This document shows positions 1-4,554 of a stretch of 19,194 nucleotides of DNA, in pieces. This stretch comes from Candidatus Nealsonbacteria bacterium RBG_13_42_11. GTDB lineage: Bacteria; Patescibacteriota; Minisyncoccia; Minisyncoccales; RBG-13-42-11. The first letter of the stretch is position 1, and each line of letters begins with the position of its first letter. Position numbers and translations under genes: made by a program. The stretch lies in the NCBI GenBank assembly GCA_001821455.1, contig MHLY01000007.1:146733-165926 (forward strand). The letters are read 5' to 3'. Below the pieces are notes generated by a model that made no database searches, was not told where the DNA came from, and worked only from the letters and a program-made list of their open reading frames with translations.

Positions 1-279
1 AAATCCGTAAAACAAATTGTTGGTGAAATAAAATCGGCCGTTGAAGAAGCGCCGCCCGAATTACTGGCCGATATCATGGCCTCCGGGCTTTATATGTCCG
101 GCGGCGGTTCTCTTTTAAGAGGTCTGAACACCTTAATTCAGAAAGAAACTAAAATTCCCACCCGAATGATAGAAGACCCGATGACGGCGGTGGTCAGGGG
201 GGCGGGAATAGTTTTGGAAAATCTTGATATATTGGAAGAGGTTTTGGTGGAAACGGAATATTTGGAGCCGCCTCACTAG
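1..279 (+). CDS. mreB: Rod-shape-determining protein MreB, C-terminal fragment (5' end outside window)
   Basis: The frame is open from the first base to a TAG stop and encodes the last 92 residues of an actin-like MreB. MreB forms ATP-dependent filaments under the membrane that guide cell-wall synthesis. The fragment keeps the family's C-terminal signature: a PPELLADIMASG helix, the glycine-rich nucleotide loop MSGGGSLLRGL, an ETKIPTRMIEDP segment, and VVRGAGIVLENL, matching the usual 'edPl.aVa.GaG..le' end. The ATP phosphate-1 region and most of the fold lie upstream of the window. Its stop codon overlaps the first unit of a short heptamer repeat leading into gatC, so the two genes are probably co-transcribed. 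The ATG at 76 is internal and not the real start. Confidence 0.9.
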   Translation, partial: KSVKQIVGEIKSAVEEAPPELLADIMASGLYMSGGGSLLRGLNTLIQKETKIPTRMIEDPMTAVVRGAGIVLENLDILEEVLVETEYLEPPH

Positions 280-306
280 TATTAGGTATCAGGTATTAAG
301 TATTAT
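279..306 (+). repeat. Four tandem heptamers GTATYAR between mreB and gatC
   Basis: Units GTATTAG (279-285), GTATCAG (286-292), GTATTAA (293-299) and GTATTAT (300-306) lie head to tail. The array begins on the last base of the mreB stop codon and ends within the gatC ATG, so it fills the whole intergenic gap. No good ribosome-binding site remains in front of gatC. Other 7-bp-phased arrays occur in gatA and pheS. Confidence 0.75.
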
Positions 307-601
307 GATTTCCAATGACGAAGTAAAACATGTTGCCAAACTGGCCCGATTGTCTTTGACTGAAAAAGAAACTGAAAAGTTCCAAAAGGAACTTTCTTCA
401 ATTTTAGATTACGTGGCAGAACTGAAAGAGTTGGACGTTTCGGATATTCCTGCCACCAGCCATCCTTTTGAAGCGGAAAACGTGACGAGAAAAGACTGGG
501 AACGAATTTCAGACAGCAAATCCCAGGCGACAAAAAAAATAATTGATTTGGCGCCGGAAACAAAAGAAAGTTATTTTAAAGTAAAATCGATTTTAAAGTA
601 A
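305..601 (+). CDS. gatC: Aspartyl/glutamyl-tRNA(Asn/Gln) amidotransferase subunit C
   Basis: GatC is the small, mostly helical subunit that wraps around GatA and GatB and stabilises the complex converting Glu-tRNA(Gln) and Asp-tRNA(Asn) to the correct amidated forms. The product is 98 residues, the normal family size. It begins with the typical N-terminal helix (DEVKHVAKLARLSLTEKE), followed by the ILDYVAELKELD helix and a central SHPFE segment, and ends in a short C-terminal tail. The frame is open upstream to 224, but ATG 305 gives the conserved N terminus and normal length; the extra 27 residues would be mreB read in another frame. gatA follows after 9 nt, so the pair is probably one operon. 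No clear Shine-Dalgarno is visible. Confidence 0.93.
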   Translation: MISNDEVKHVAKLARLSLTEKETEKFQKELSSILDYVAELKELDVSDIPATSHPFEAENVTRKDWERISDSKSQATKKIIDLAPETKESYFKVKSILK

Positions 602-610
602 AAGTTATTT

Positions 611-2023
611 ATGGATTTAACCGGACTCACAATTGCAAAAACGCACGCAGGATTAAAGAAAAAAGAATTTTCCATTTTAGAGCTCTGTAAAACCTATTTG
701 GATAATATCAGGAAAAAAGATAGAGAAATTTCCGCTTTTTTGAACGTTAACGAAGAATTAACTTTAGCGGAAGCGAAAAAAACCGACGAGCTGATTTCAA
801 AAGAAAAAGAATTCCCGCTCTTAACCGGAATTCCCTGTGCGATAAAAGACAACATCATGGTGGAAGGTTTGAAATGCACGGCCGCTTCCAAAATTTTAAA
901 GAACTATACAGCGCCTTACAACGCTACGGTTATTGAGAAACTTAAAAAAGAAAACGTCATAATTTTAGGCAAGACAAATTTGGATGAATTCGCTATGGGC
1001 AGCTCCACGGAGAATTCGGCCTTTGGCCCCACCCACAATCCCCATGACGTAAGCCGGGTGCCGGGCGGCTCTTCCGGAGGTTCAGCAGCAGCGGTAGCAG
1101 CGGATTTCTGCGCGTTTTCTCTGGGCTCTGATACCGGAGGTTCTATCCGTCTGCCCGCTTCTTATTGCGGAGTTGTCGGCCTGAAACCGACCTATGGCGC
1201 AGTTTCGCGCTACGGCTTAATTGCTTTTGCTTCTTCTTTGGATCAGATAGGCCCTTTCGCAAAAACAGTTGAGGATTGTAAAATTGTTTTTAATGCGATA
1301 AGAGGGAAAGATCCCCTGGATTCAACTTCGGTTGAATCTGAAATTCCAAATTCCAAATTCCAAGCTTCAAATTTACGGGTGGGGGTGCCGAAAGAATACT
1401 TTGTTAAAGGAATTGATCCTGAGATTGAAAGAACAATAAAAGACGCAATTAAAAAATACGAAAGTCTGGGAGTAAAAATTGAAGAAATCAGCCTGCCGCA
1501 TACAAAATATGCTTTGCCGTGTTATTATATAATTGCACCCTCGGAAGCCTCGGCCAATTTGGCGCGCTACGACGGAATTAAATACGGAATATCAAACGTC
1601 AAATCCAAGACGTCAAATCTGCTGGATGTTTATCAGGATACCAGAGGCGAGGGTTTTGGCGCCGAAGTCAGAAGAAGAATTATGCTGGGCACTTTCTCGC
1701 TCTCCAGCGGTTATTACGACGCCTATTATTTAAGAGCCCAGAAAGTAAGAACCCAGGTTATAAAAGATTTTGAGAAAGTTTTCCAAAAGGTTGACGCTAT
1801 TTTTACCCCAGTTTCACCGGTTCTGCCTTTCAAAATCGGAGAGAAAATTGAAGACCCTTTGTCAATGTATTTAGTTGATGTTTATACGGTTTCAATAAAC
1901 CTGGCCGGCTTGCCCGCGCTTTCCCTGCCCGTGGGAAAAGTTAAAGGACTACCCGTCGGGCTGCAAATTATCGGCCGTCCCTTTGAAGAAGAAAAAATTT
2001 TGGAAATCGGGAAATTGTTTTAA
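611..2023 (+). CDS. gatA: Glutamyl/aspartyl-tRNA amidotransferase subunit A (amidase)
   Basis: GatA hydrolyses glutamine and channels ammonia to GatB for transamidation of mischarged Glu-tRNA(Gln) or Asp-tRNA(Asn). The 470-residue product is an amidase-signature protein. The catalytic Lys is K79 (in CAIKDNI), the cis-Ser is S154 (in the PGGSSGGSAAA loop), and the nucleophile is S178 (in GSDTGGSIRLP). The C-terminal region holds RRIMLGTFSLSSGYYDAYY and GLPALSLPVG, both typical of GatA rather than of other amidases. All catalytic residues are present, so it should be active. Two linker stretches are encoded by 7-bp-phased repeats (about residues 244-250 and 327-336), which look like expansions tolerated in loops. 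It follows gatC and is 2 nt from the next gene. Confidence 0.96.
   Translation: MDLTGLTIAKTHAGLKKKEFSILELCKTYLDNIRKKDREISAFLNVNEELTLAEAKKTDELISKEKEFPLLTGIPCAIKDNIMVEGLKCTAASKILKNYTAPYNATVIEKLKKENVIILGKTNLDEFAMGSSTENSAFGPTHNPHDVSRVPGGSSGGSAAAVAADFCAFSLGSDTGGSIRLPASYCGVVGLKPTYGAVSRYGLIAFASSLDQIGPFAKTVEDCKIVFNAIRGKDPLDSTSVESEIPNSKFQASNLRVGVPKEYFVKGIDPEIERTIKDAIKKYESLGVKIEEISLPHTKYALPCYYIIAPSEASANLARYDGIKYGISNVKSKTSNLLDVYQDTRGEGFGAEVRRRIMLGTFSLSSGYYDAYYLRAQKVRTQVIKDFEKVFQKVDAIFTPVSPVLPFKIGEKIEDPLSMYLVDVYTVSINLAGLPALSLPVGKVKGLPVGLQIIGRPFEEEKILEIGKLF
1341..1361 (+). repeat. Heptamer repeat AAATTCC x3 inside gatA
   Basis: Three perfect tandem copies of AAATTCC occupy 1341-1361 and fade into AAGCTTCAAATT. 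They encode the polar linker just before the RVGVPKEYF motif of GatA. Three heptamers equal seven codons, so gain or loss of a three-unit block keeps the frame. Confidence 0.85.
1591..1618 (+). repeat. Heptamer-phased repeat inside gatA (second site)
   Basis: The stretch can be split into ATCAAAC, GTCAAAT, CCAAGAC and GTCAAAT. Seen another way, ACGTCAAATC occurs at 1596-1605 and again at 1610-1619, with a period of 14 bp. It encodes the ISNVKSKTSN segment of GatA, a surface loop before the conserved TRGEGFGAEV motif. Confidence 0.65.
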
Positions 2024-2025
2024 AT

Positions 2026-2547
2026 ATGGCTAATTTAGGCGAAAAAATAATATCTTTCATTTTTTCCCCCAATTTCGTGGGCTGGTTTCTTCTTGCCAAA
2101 ATCGCCTTTATAATATTTGGCATAGTATTATTTGCCGCCGTCTTGTTTTTTCTTTTAAGAACAAAATTTTTGAATTATCTTTTCGTTTACGATATTTTTG
2201 AATTCCTGACTTTCAGGCCTTTCGGGGTAAGAAAAATAGAAAAGGATTGGAATAAAGTTATGACCCGACTGGATACGGGACTGGAATCGGAATACAAACT
2301 GGCCGTAATTGAAGCCGACAACATGATGGATGAAACCTTAAAAAGAATGGGATACAGCGGCGATGCCCTGGGAGAAAGATTAAAAAAATTGACAGCCGCC
2401 ACTCTGACCAACATTGCCGAACTTGAGGAAGCCCACAAGACTCGCAACAATATCATTCACGACCCGGATTACAGGTTGGCTTTGGATCAGGCGAGAAAAA
2501 CCCTTTCTATTTACGAAAAATCATTTAGGGATTTAGACGCTTTTTAA
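2026..2547 (+). CDS. Membrane-anchored protein with HEPN-like C-terminal domain (unnamed)
   Basis: I do not recognise a named family. The 173-residue product has one strongly hydrophobic segment at about residues 18-45, then a short basic and aromatic stretch, then a soluble helical domain (about 70-173). That domain contains EEAHKTRNNIIHDPDYR, with R140-N141 and H145 spaced as in the R-N-x3-H motif of HEPN domains, followed by an A-R-K-x3-IYEK helix as is common in small HEPN proteins. HEPN domains are often RNases in toxin or antiviral systems, but many act in other roles; activity here is not shown. The absence of a signal-peptide cleavage site suggests a membrane anchor with a cytoplasmic C-terminal domain. 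It starts 2 nt after gatA and is probably co-transcribed with it. Confidence 0.8.
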   Translation: MANLGEKIISFIFSPNFVGWFLLAKIAFIIFGIVLFAAVLFFLLRTKFLNYLFVYDIFEFLTFRPFGVRKIEKDWNKVMTRLDTGLESEYKLAVIEADNMMDETLKRMGYSGDALGERLKKLTAATLTNIAELEEAHKTRNNIIHDPDYRLALDQARKTLSIYEKSFRDLDAF

Positions 2548-2552
2548 AACCC

Positions 2553-2581
2553 TTGATTTTTGGTAAAATTTTAGGTAAAAT
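2553..2581 (+). promoter_or_regulatory. Promoter of the tRNA cluster
   Basis: A -35-like TTGATT (2553-2558), a 17-bp spacer and a -10-like TAAAAT (2576-2581). A second TAAAAT lies inside the spacer at 2564-2569. Transcription would begin about 13 nt before the first tRNA. The arrangement closely matches the promoter in front of pheS. Confidence 0.6.
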
Positions 2582-2600
2582 AATTTTACCGTTTTTGCAT

Positions 2601-2671
2601 CGCGGGGTGGAGAAGTAGTATCTTGCGAGGCCCATAACCTCGAGACGCTGGTGCAATTCCAGCCCCCGCAA
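2601..2671 (+). tRNA. Initiator tRNA-fMet (anticodon CAT), with unusual conserved positions
   Basis: The acceptor arm CGCGGGG (2601-2607) pairs with CCCCGCA (2664-2670), leaving the C1 x A72 mismatch that marks bacterial initiators. The D stem keeps the initiator A11:U24 pair. Anticodon stem CGAGG/CCTCG encloses loop CCCATAA (2631-2637), giving anticodon CAT. T stem GCTGG/CCAGC encloses loop TGCAATT. Discriminator is A2671; CCA is not encoded. Oddities: base 33 is C instead of the near-universal U, the T loop has G at position 55 instead of U, the D loop (AGTAGTA) lacks the G18-G19 pair, and the usual three G:C pairs of the anticodon stem are AGG:CCT. The initiator identity is secure; how well it functions is not known from sequence. 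Confidence 0.88.
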
Positions 2672-2678
2672 CAAGCGC

Positions 2679-2750
2679 GCCGGCGTAGCTCAGTGGTAGA
2701 GCAAGGTCTTCATAAGGCCGGGGTCGCAGGTTCAAATCCTGCCGTCGGCA
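2679..2750 (+). tRNA. tRNA with anticodon CAT, probably elongator tRNA-Met
   Basis: The cloverleaf is complete: acceptor GCCGGCG/CGTCGGC (with one G-T pair), D stem GCTC/GAGC with AGTGGTA loop, anticodon loop TTCATAA (2709-2715), and T arm GCAGG-TTCAAAT-CCTGC. Discriminator A2750 and no encoded CCA. The outermost anticodon-stem pair is A-G mismatched and one pair is T-G. A CAT anticodon could also be tRNA-Ile read after lysidine modification. U32 and the G4:C69 acceptor pair fit Met better, but the sequence alone does not settle it. Confidence 0.85.
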
Positions 2751-2781
2751 CATGAAAATTTTTAGACACTTATAGTGAAAT

Positions 2782-2856
2782 GGACTCATAGTGTAGCCTG
2801 GTTAACACGCCTCCCTGTCACGGAGGAAATCAGGGGTTCAAATCCCCTTGGGTCCG
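2782..2856 (+). tRNA. tRNA-Asp (anticodon GTC)
   Basis: Acceptor GGACTCA/TGGGTCC, D arm GTGT..ACAC, anticodon stem CCTCC/GGAGG around CTGTCAC (2813-2819), and T arm AGGGG-TTCAAAT-CCCCT. Discriminator G2856 is the Asp identity base. CCA is not encoded. It is the last of three tRNAs and is followed after a few bases by a strong terminator. Confidence 0.95.
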
Positions 2857-2860
2857 CAGA

Positions 2861-2900
2861 AAAACAAAAATATCCCTGAGGGGATATTTTTGTTTTCCTT
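2861..2900 (+). terminator. Rho-independent terminator of the tRNA operon
   Basis: A perfect 16-bp inverted repeat (2861-2876 with 2881-2896) around a TGAG loop, with A-rich left and T-rich right arms. This is the strongest terminator in the window, and its symmetry would let it work in both directions. Confidence 0.92.
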
Positions 2901-2902
2901 TC

Positions 2903-2930
2903 TTGACAAAGTCTATAAAAATATTATAAT
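2903..2930 (+). promoter_or_regulatory. Near-consensus sigma-70-type promoter of the lipoprotein gene
   Basis: TTGACA (2903-2908), a 16-bp spacer and TATAAT (2925-2930). Both hexamers match consensus exactly. Start of transcription is expected near 2937, giving a leader of about 25 nt that contains the Shine-Dalgarno AAGGAG (2949-2954). Confidence 0.8.
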
Positions 2931-2961
2931 TAGATTAACAAAATATGGAAAGGAGTAAAAT

Positions 2962-3345
2962 ATGAAAAGGTTATTGGTACCAGGATTGATGATGGTTGTT
3001 TTCTTGGGATGCATAGGAATAGGAGGGTGTGCTCAAGAAACACAAGAGCCAGTGCTTCCCACGGAAAATCCTGTTATCGTCTTGGAGCCCGGGTCGTGGG
3101 GGATACGCGTGATTACCGAGGGTTTCGCAATCGATTCCTACGATGGCAGCGCAGAAGTAGGCCTTCCAGCGGGCTATCACTTGCCTCAGCGGATAGTGGT
3201 TTACATGATTGAAAACCCGCGCCACATGTATACCTTGATTATCGGCCCTACGGCATTACCGGTATCACGCACAATAACATTGCCACTAACCGAGGAAATC
3301 CATGTAGAGCTCGAAGAGGGCGTAACGCAACTCCTCTTCGAATAG
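2962..3345 (+). CDS. Small secreted lipoprotein of unknown function
   Basis: The 127-residue product has a lipoprotein signal: basic start MKR, hydrophobic core (about residues 4-21) and an IGGC lipobox with Cys23 as the probable lipidation site. The mature part is short, begins with a Gln/Glu/Pro-rich tether, and then appears beta-rich with no recognised domain; charge is mostly acidic. The start is supported by AAGGAG seven bases upstream. The gene is a free-standing transcription unit with its own strong promoter and several hairpins after the stop. Its base usage (many GCG, CGC, CGG and CCC triplets) looks less AT-biased than the neighbours, which could mean recent acquisition. An overlapping reverse-strand ORF lacks any such signals. 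Confidence 0.82.
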   Translation: MKRLLVPGLMMVVFLGCIGIGGCAQETQEPVLPTENPVIVLEPGSWGIRVITEGFAIDSYDGSAEVGLPAGYHLPQRIVVYMIENPRHMYTLIIGPTALPVSRTITLPLTEEIHVELEEGVTQLLFE

Positions 3346-3352
3346 CAACTTC

Positions 3353-3410
3353 TATAGGTGGCGAGGTTCGAAAGAGCAAGTAGTCAACGCATTATGCCTT
3401 CTCGCCTATA
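3353..3410 (+). ncRNA. Bulged hairpin after the lipoprotein gene (possible structured 3' UTR)
   Basis: GGCGAG (3360-3365) pairs perfectly with CTCGCC (3401-3406), and TATA (3353-3356) pairs with TATA (3407-3410) across a GGT bulge. The 35-nt loop has no further strong structure by eye. It is the first of three consecutive hairpins and has no T tail. It may be a 3'-UTR element rather than an independent RNA. Confidence 0.4.
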
Positions 3411-3426
3411 TCCTAAATTTAGGATA
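3409..3426. repeat. Perfect 18-bp palindrome
   Basis: TATCCTAAATTTAGGATA reads the same on both strands. As RNA it would form a 7-bp hairpin with an AATT loop; as DNA it could be a dimeric protein site. It sits between the bulged hairpin and the terminator behind the lipoprotein gene. Confidence 0.7.
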
Positions 3427-3456
3427 AAAACTATTCCGTTTCGGGATAGTTTTTTA
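3426..3456 (+). terminator. Terminator after the lipoprotein gene
   Basis: A 13-bp stem (3426-3438 with 3442-3454) with one T-G pair, a TTT loop and a T-rich right arm. It shares its first base with the preceding palindrome. Confidence 0.88.
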
Positions 3457-3461
3457 TTTCA

Positions 3462-3489
3462 TTGACATATTATTAAAATCTGATAAAAG
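3462..3489 (+). promoter_or_regulatory. Candidate promoter for the small-ORF/pyrE unit
   Basis: TTGACA (3462-3467), a 16-bp spacer and TAAAAG (3484-3489) preceded by TGA, which resembles an extended -10. Expected start is near 3496, immediately before a hairpin with a T6 tail. A moderate -10 and the hairpin placement make this less certain. Confidence 0.5.
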
Positions 3490-3497
3490 AAGATTAT

Positions 3498-3518
3498 GAA
3501 GGCTAAGCCTTCTTTTTT
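3498..3518 (+). terminator. Short terminator-like hairpin just after a candidate promoter
   Basis: GAAGGC-TAA-GCCTTC followed by six T. It could be a back-up terminator for the lipoprotein unit or a 5' hairpin of the pyrE transcript. An alternative pairing of AAAAGAAG (3485-3492) with CTTCTTTT (3510-3517) is possible at DNA level. The rest of the gap to 3631 shows no gene or clear structure. Confidence 0.65.
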
Positions 3519-3617
3519 GTAAACAAACAGCACTTTTCAAGAATAATAATGAAAGAGGTGAGAATACAGGGTAGAATAATAAAGTCCAAATAGCGCCGTA
3601 TCTAAACAGACGAAAGG

Positions 3618-3624
3618 AAAGGAG
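3618..3624 (+). promoter_or_regulatory. Ribosome-binding site that sets a TTG start
   Basis: AAAGGAG, seven bases before TTG 3632. It is the reason for accepting a TTG start; there is no in-frame ATG or GTG near it. Confidence 0.7.
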
Positions 3625-3631
3625 AAACAAC

Positions 3632-3886
3632 TTGGGTAAAAAAGTAAATCCGAAGATAAGAAACCTTATGCCTGGACAATATAACGATCTTATTCTTCTT
3701 CTTAAAAAGAGAGGACCGTTAGGGGTGGATGGGAAAGTGGTTGAATACGAACACGGGAATTATCTTATTGTCACTACTCATAATTCGCCGGAGAAGAAGA
3801 TATCTTATGGGCCGGGTACCAAAATTTGGCAGAAAAAGGAGAAAAAGCAGAAAATAACAGGGATGGTGGGGAATGGCAAGCGGTGA
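3632..3886 (+). CDS. Small basic hypothetical protein upstream of pyrE (TTG start)
   Basis: The function is not recognised. The 84-residue product is strongly basic: a helical N-terminal part (about 1-27), a middle segment with alternating hydrophobic residues (GKVVEYEHGNYLIVTTH, about 35-51) that looks like beta strands of a small barrel, a GPGTKIW turn, and a Lys-rich tail. Such a charge pattern suggests nucleic-acid contact, but no family motif is visible. Start is TTG with a good Shine-Dalgarno. Its last 14 bases overlap pyrE, so the two are translationally coupled. An alternative reading is that it is only a coupling leader for pyrE; its coherent protein character argues for a real gene. 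Confidence 0.7.
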   Translation: MGKKVNPKIRNLMPGQYNDLILLLKKRGPLGVDGKVVEYEHGNYLIVTTHNSPEKKISYGPGTKIWQKKEKKQKITGMVGNGKR

Positions 3887-4439
3887 TTTAATTAAAAGAT
3901 ATCTGCTTAAAATTATAGAGGAAACCAAAGCGCTACAGAAAGGAAGCTTCACGCTTTCTTCGGGCAAGAAAAGCAAATATTATTTTGACGGAAGAAAGGT
4001 AACTCTTTCTCCGGCCGGAGCCTTTTTAACAAGTAAGAAGATATTTGATTTAATACGACATTTGGATATTGATGCTATTGGGGGGCCCACAATTGGCGCT
4101 GATCCTATTGTCGCTGCGGTCGTTCTTATAAGCCATTTAGCAGGGAAACCCATTTCTGGCTTTATTATTAGGAATGATGTGAAAAAACACGGAACGCAAA
4201 AAACAATTGAAGGAAATCTTCCTTTTGGCGGAAAAGTGGTGATAGTGGATGATACTTTGACCACGGGGCAATCAATCCTTAAGGCAATCAAGGAGGTAAA
4301 AAAAGAAAACTGCCAAGTGGTGAAAATAATTGTCCTTTTAGATCGGCAGGAAGGCGGTTCGGAAAAATTAAGAGAGAAAGGATATGATCTTTCAGCCATA
4401 TTTATAGCAAATGAAGCCGGAGAGATTTATCCCGGCTAA
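3873..4439 (+). CDS. pyrE: Orotate phosphoribosyltransferase
   Basis: PyrE joins orotate and PRPP to give OMP and pyrophosphate in de novo UMP synthesis, or can salvage orotate where the rest of the pathway is missing. The 188-residue protein has the N-terminal GSFTLSSGKKSKYYFDGRK block, the flexible loop (IRNDVKKHGTQ, about 108-118) and the PRPP motif VVIVDDTLTTGQS (about 126-138). Length is normal for the single-domain form. In the loop, the usual R-K pair reads R-N. No other pyrimidine-synthesis gene is visible in the window. It overlaps the preceding small gene and is followed by a terminator, so this is a two-gene unit. Confidence 0.95.
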   Translation: MASGDLIKRYLLKIIEETKALQKGSFTLSSGKKSKYYFDGRKVTLSPAGAFLTSKKIFDLIRHLDIDAIGGPTIGADPIVAAVVLISHLAGKPISGFIIRNDVKKHGTQKTIEGNLPFGGKVVIVDDTLTTGQSILKAIKEVKKENCQVVKIIVLLDRQEGGSEKLREKGYDLSAIFIANEAGEIYPG

Positions 4440-4451
4440 TTAAAGCAAAAG

Positions 4452-4484
4452 AAGCCCGCTAAAAGTCAATTTACGGGCTTTTTT
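4452..4484 (+). terminator. Terminator after pyrE
   Basis: AAGCCCG (4452-4458) pairs with CGGGCTT (4474-4480), with an inner TAAA/TTTA helix and a T run to 4484. Confidence 0.9.
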
Positions 4485-4500
4485 ATATTGAATTTTAGGG

Positions 4501-4509
4501 TTATCCACA
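4501..4509 (+). promoter_or_regulatory. Perfect DnaA-box match upstream of pheS
   Basis: TTATCCACA is the consensus DnaA box. It abuts the -35 element of the pheS promoter. Only one perfect copy was noticed and there is no cluster, so this is not an origin; a regulatory role or chance are both possible. Confidence 0.35.
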
Positions 4510-4510
4510 G

Positions 4511-4539
4511 TTGATTTTAAGGTAAAATTAAGGTAAAAT
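4511..4539 (+). promoter_or_regulatory. Promoter of pheS-pheT-gyrB
   Basis: TTGATT (4511-4516), a 17-bp spacer and TAAAAT (4534-4539), with a second TAAAAT in the spacer at 4523-4528. The 11-bp unit AAGGTAAAATT occurs twice in tandem. Expected start is about 10 nt before the pheS ATG, so the transcript is almost leaderless. Confidence 0.6.
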
Positions 4540-4554
4540 TTAAGTATAAGGACG

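Noticed and set aside
224..304. N-terminal extension of gatC by 27 residues
   Set aside because: The extension overlaps mreB in another frame and the heptamer repeat; ATG 305 gives normal family length.
2586..2789. Reverse-strand 67-codon ORF across the tRNA cluster
   Set aside because: It is antisense to two complete tRNA cloverleaves; the protein-like pattern is a known artefact of tRNA sequence.
2971..3225. Reverse-strand 84-codon ORF opposite the lipoprotein gene
   Set aside because: No promoter or ribosome-binding site, and the forward frame has promoter, Shine-Dalgarno, signal peptide and lipobox.
3549..3593. 14-codon ORF upstream of the small basic gene
   Set aside because: No ribosome-binding site and nothing protein-like; it may be chance in the leader region.
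4501..4550. Replication origin near the DnaA box
   Set aside because: Only one box, no dnaA or dnaN nearby and no AT-rich unwinding cluster beyond a promoter.
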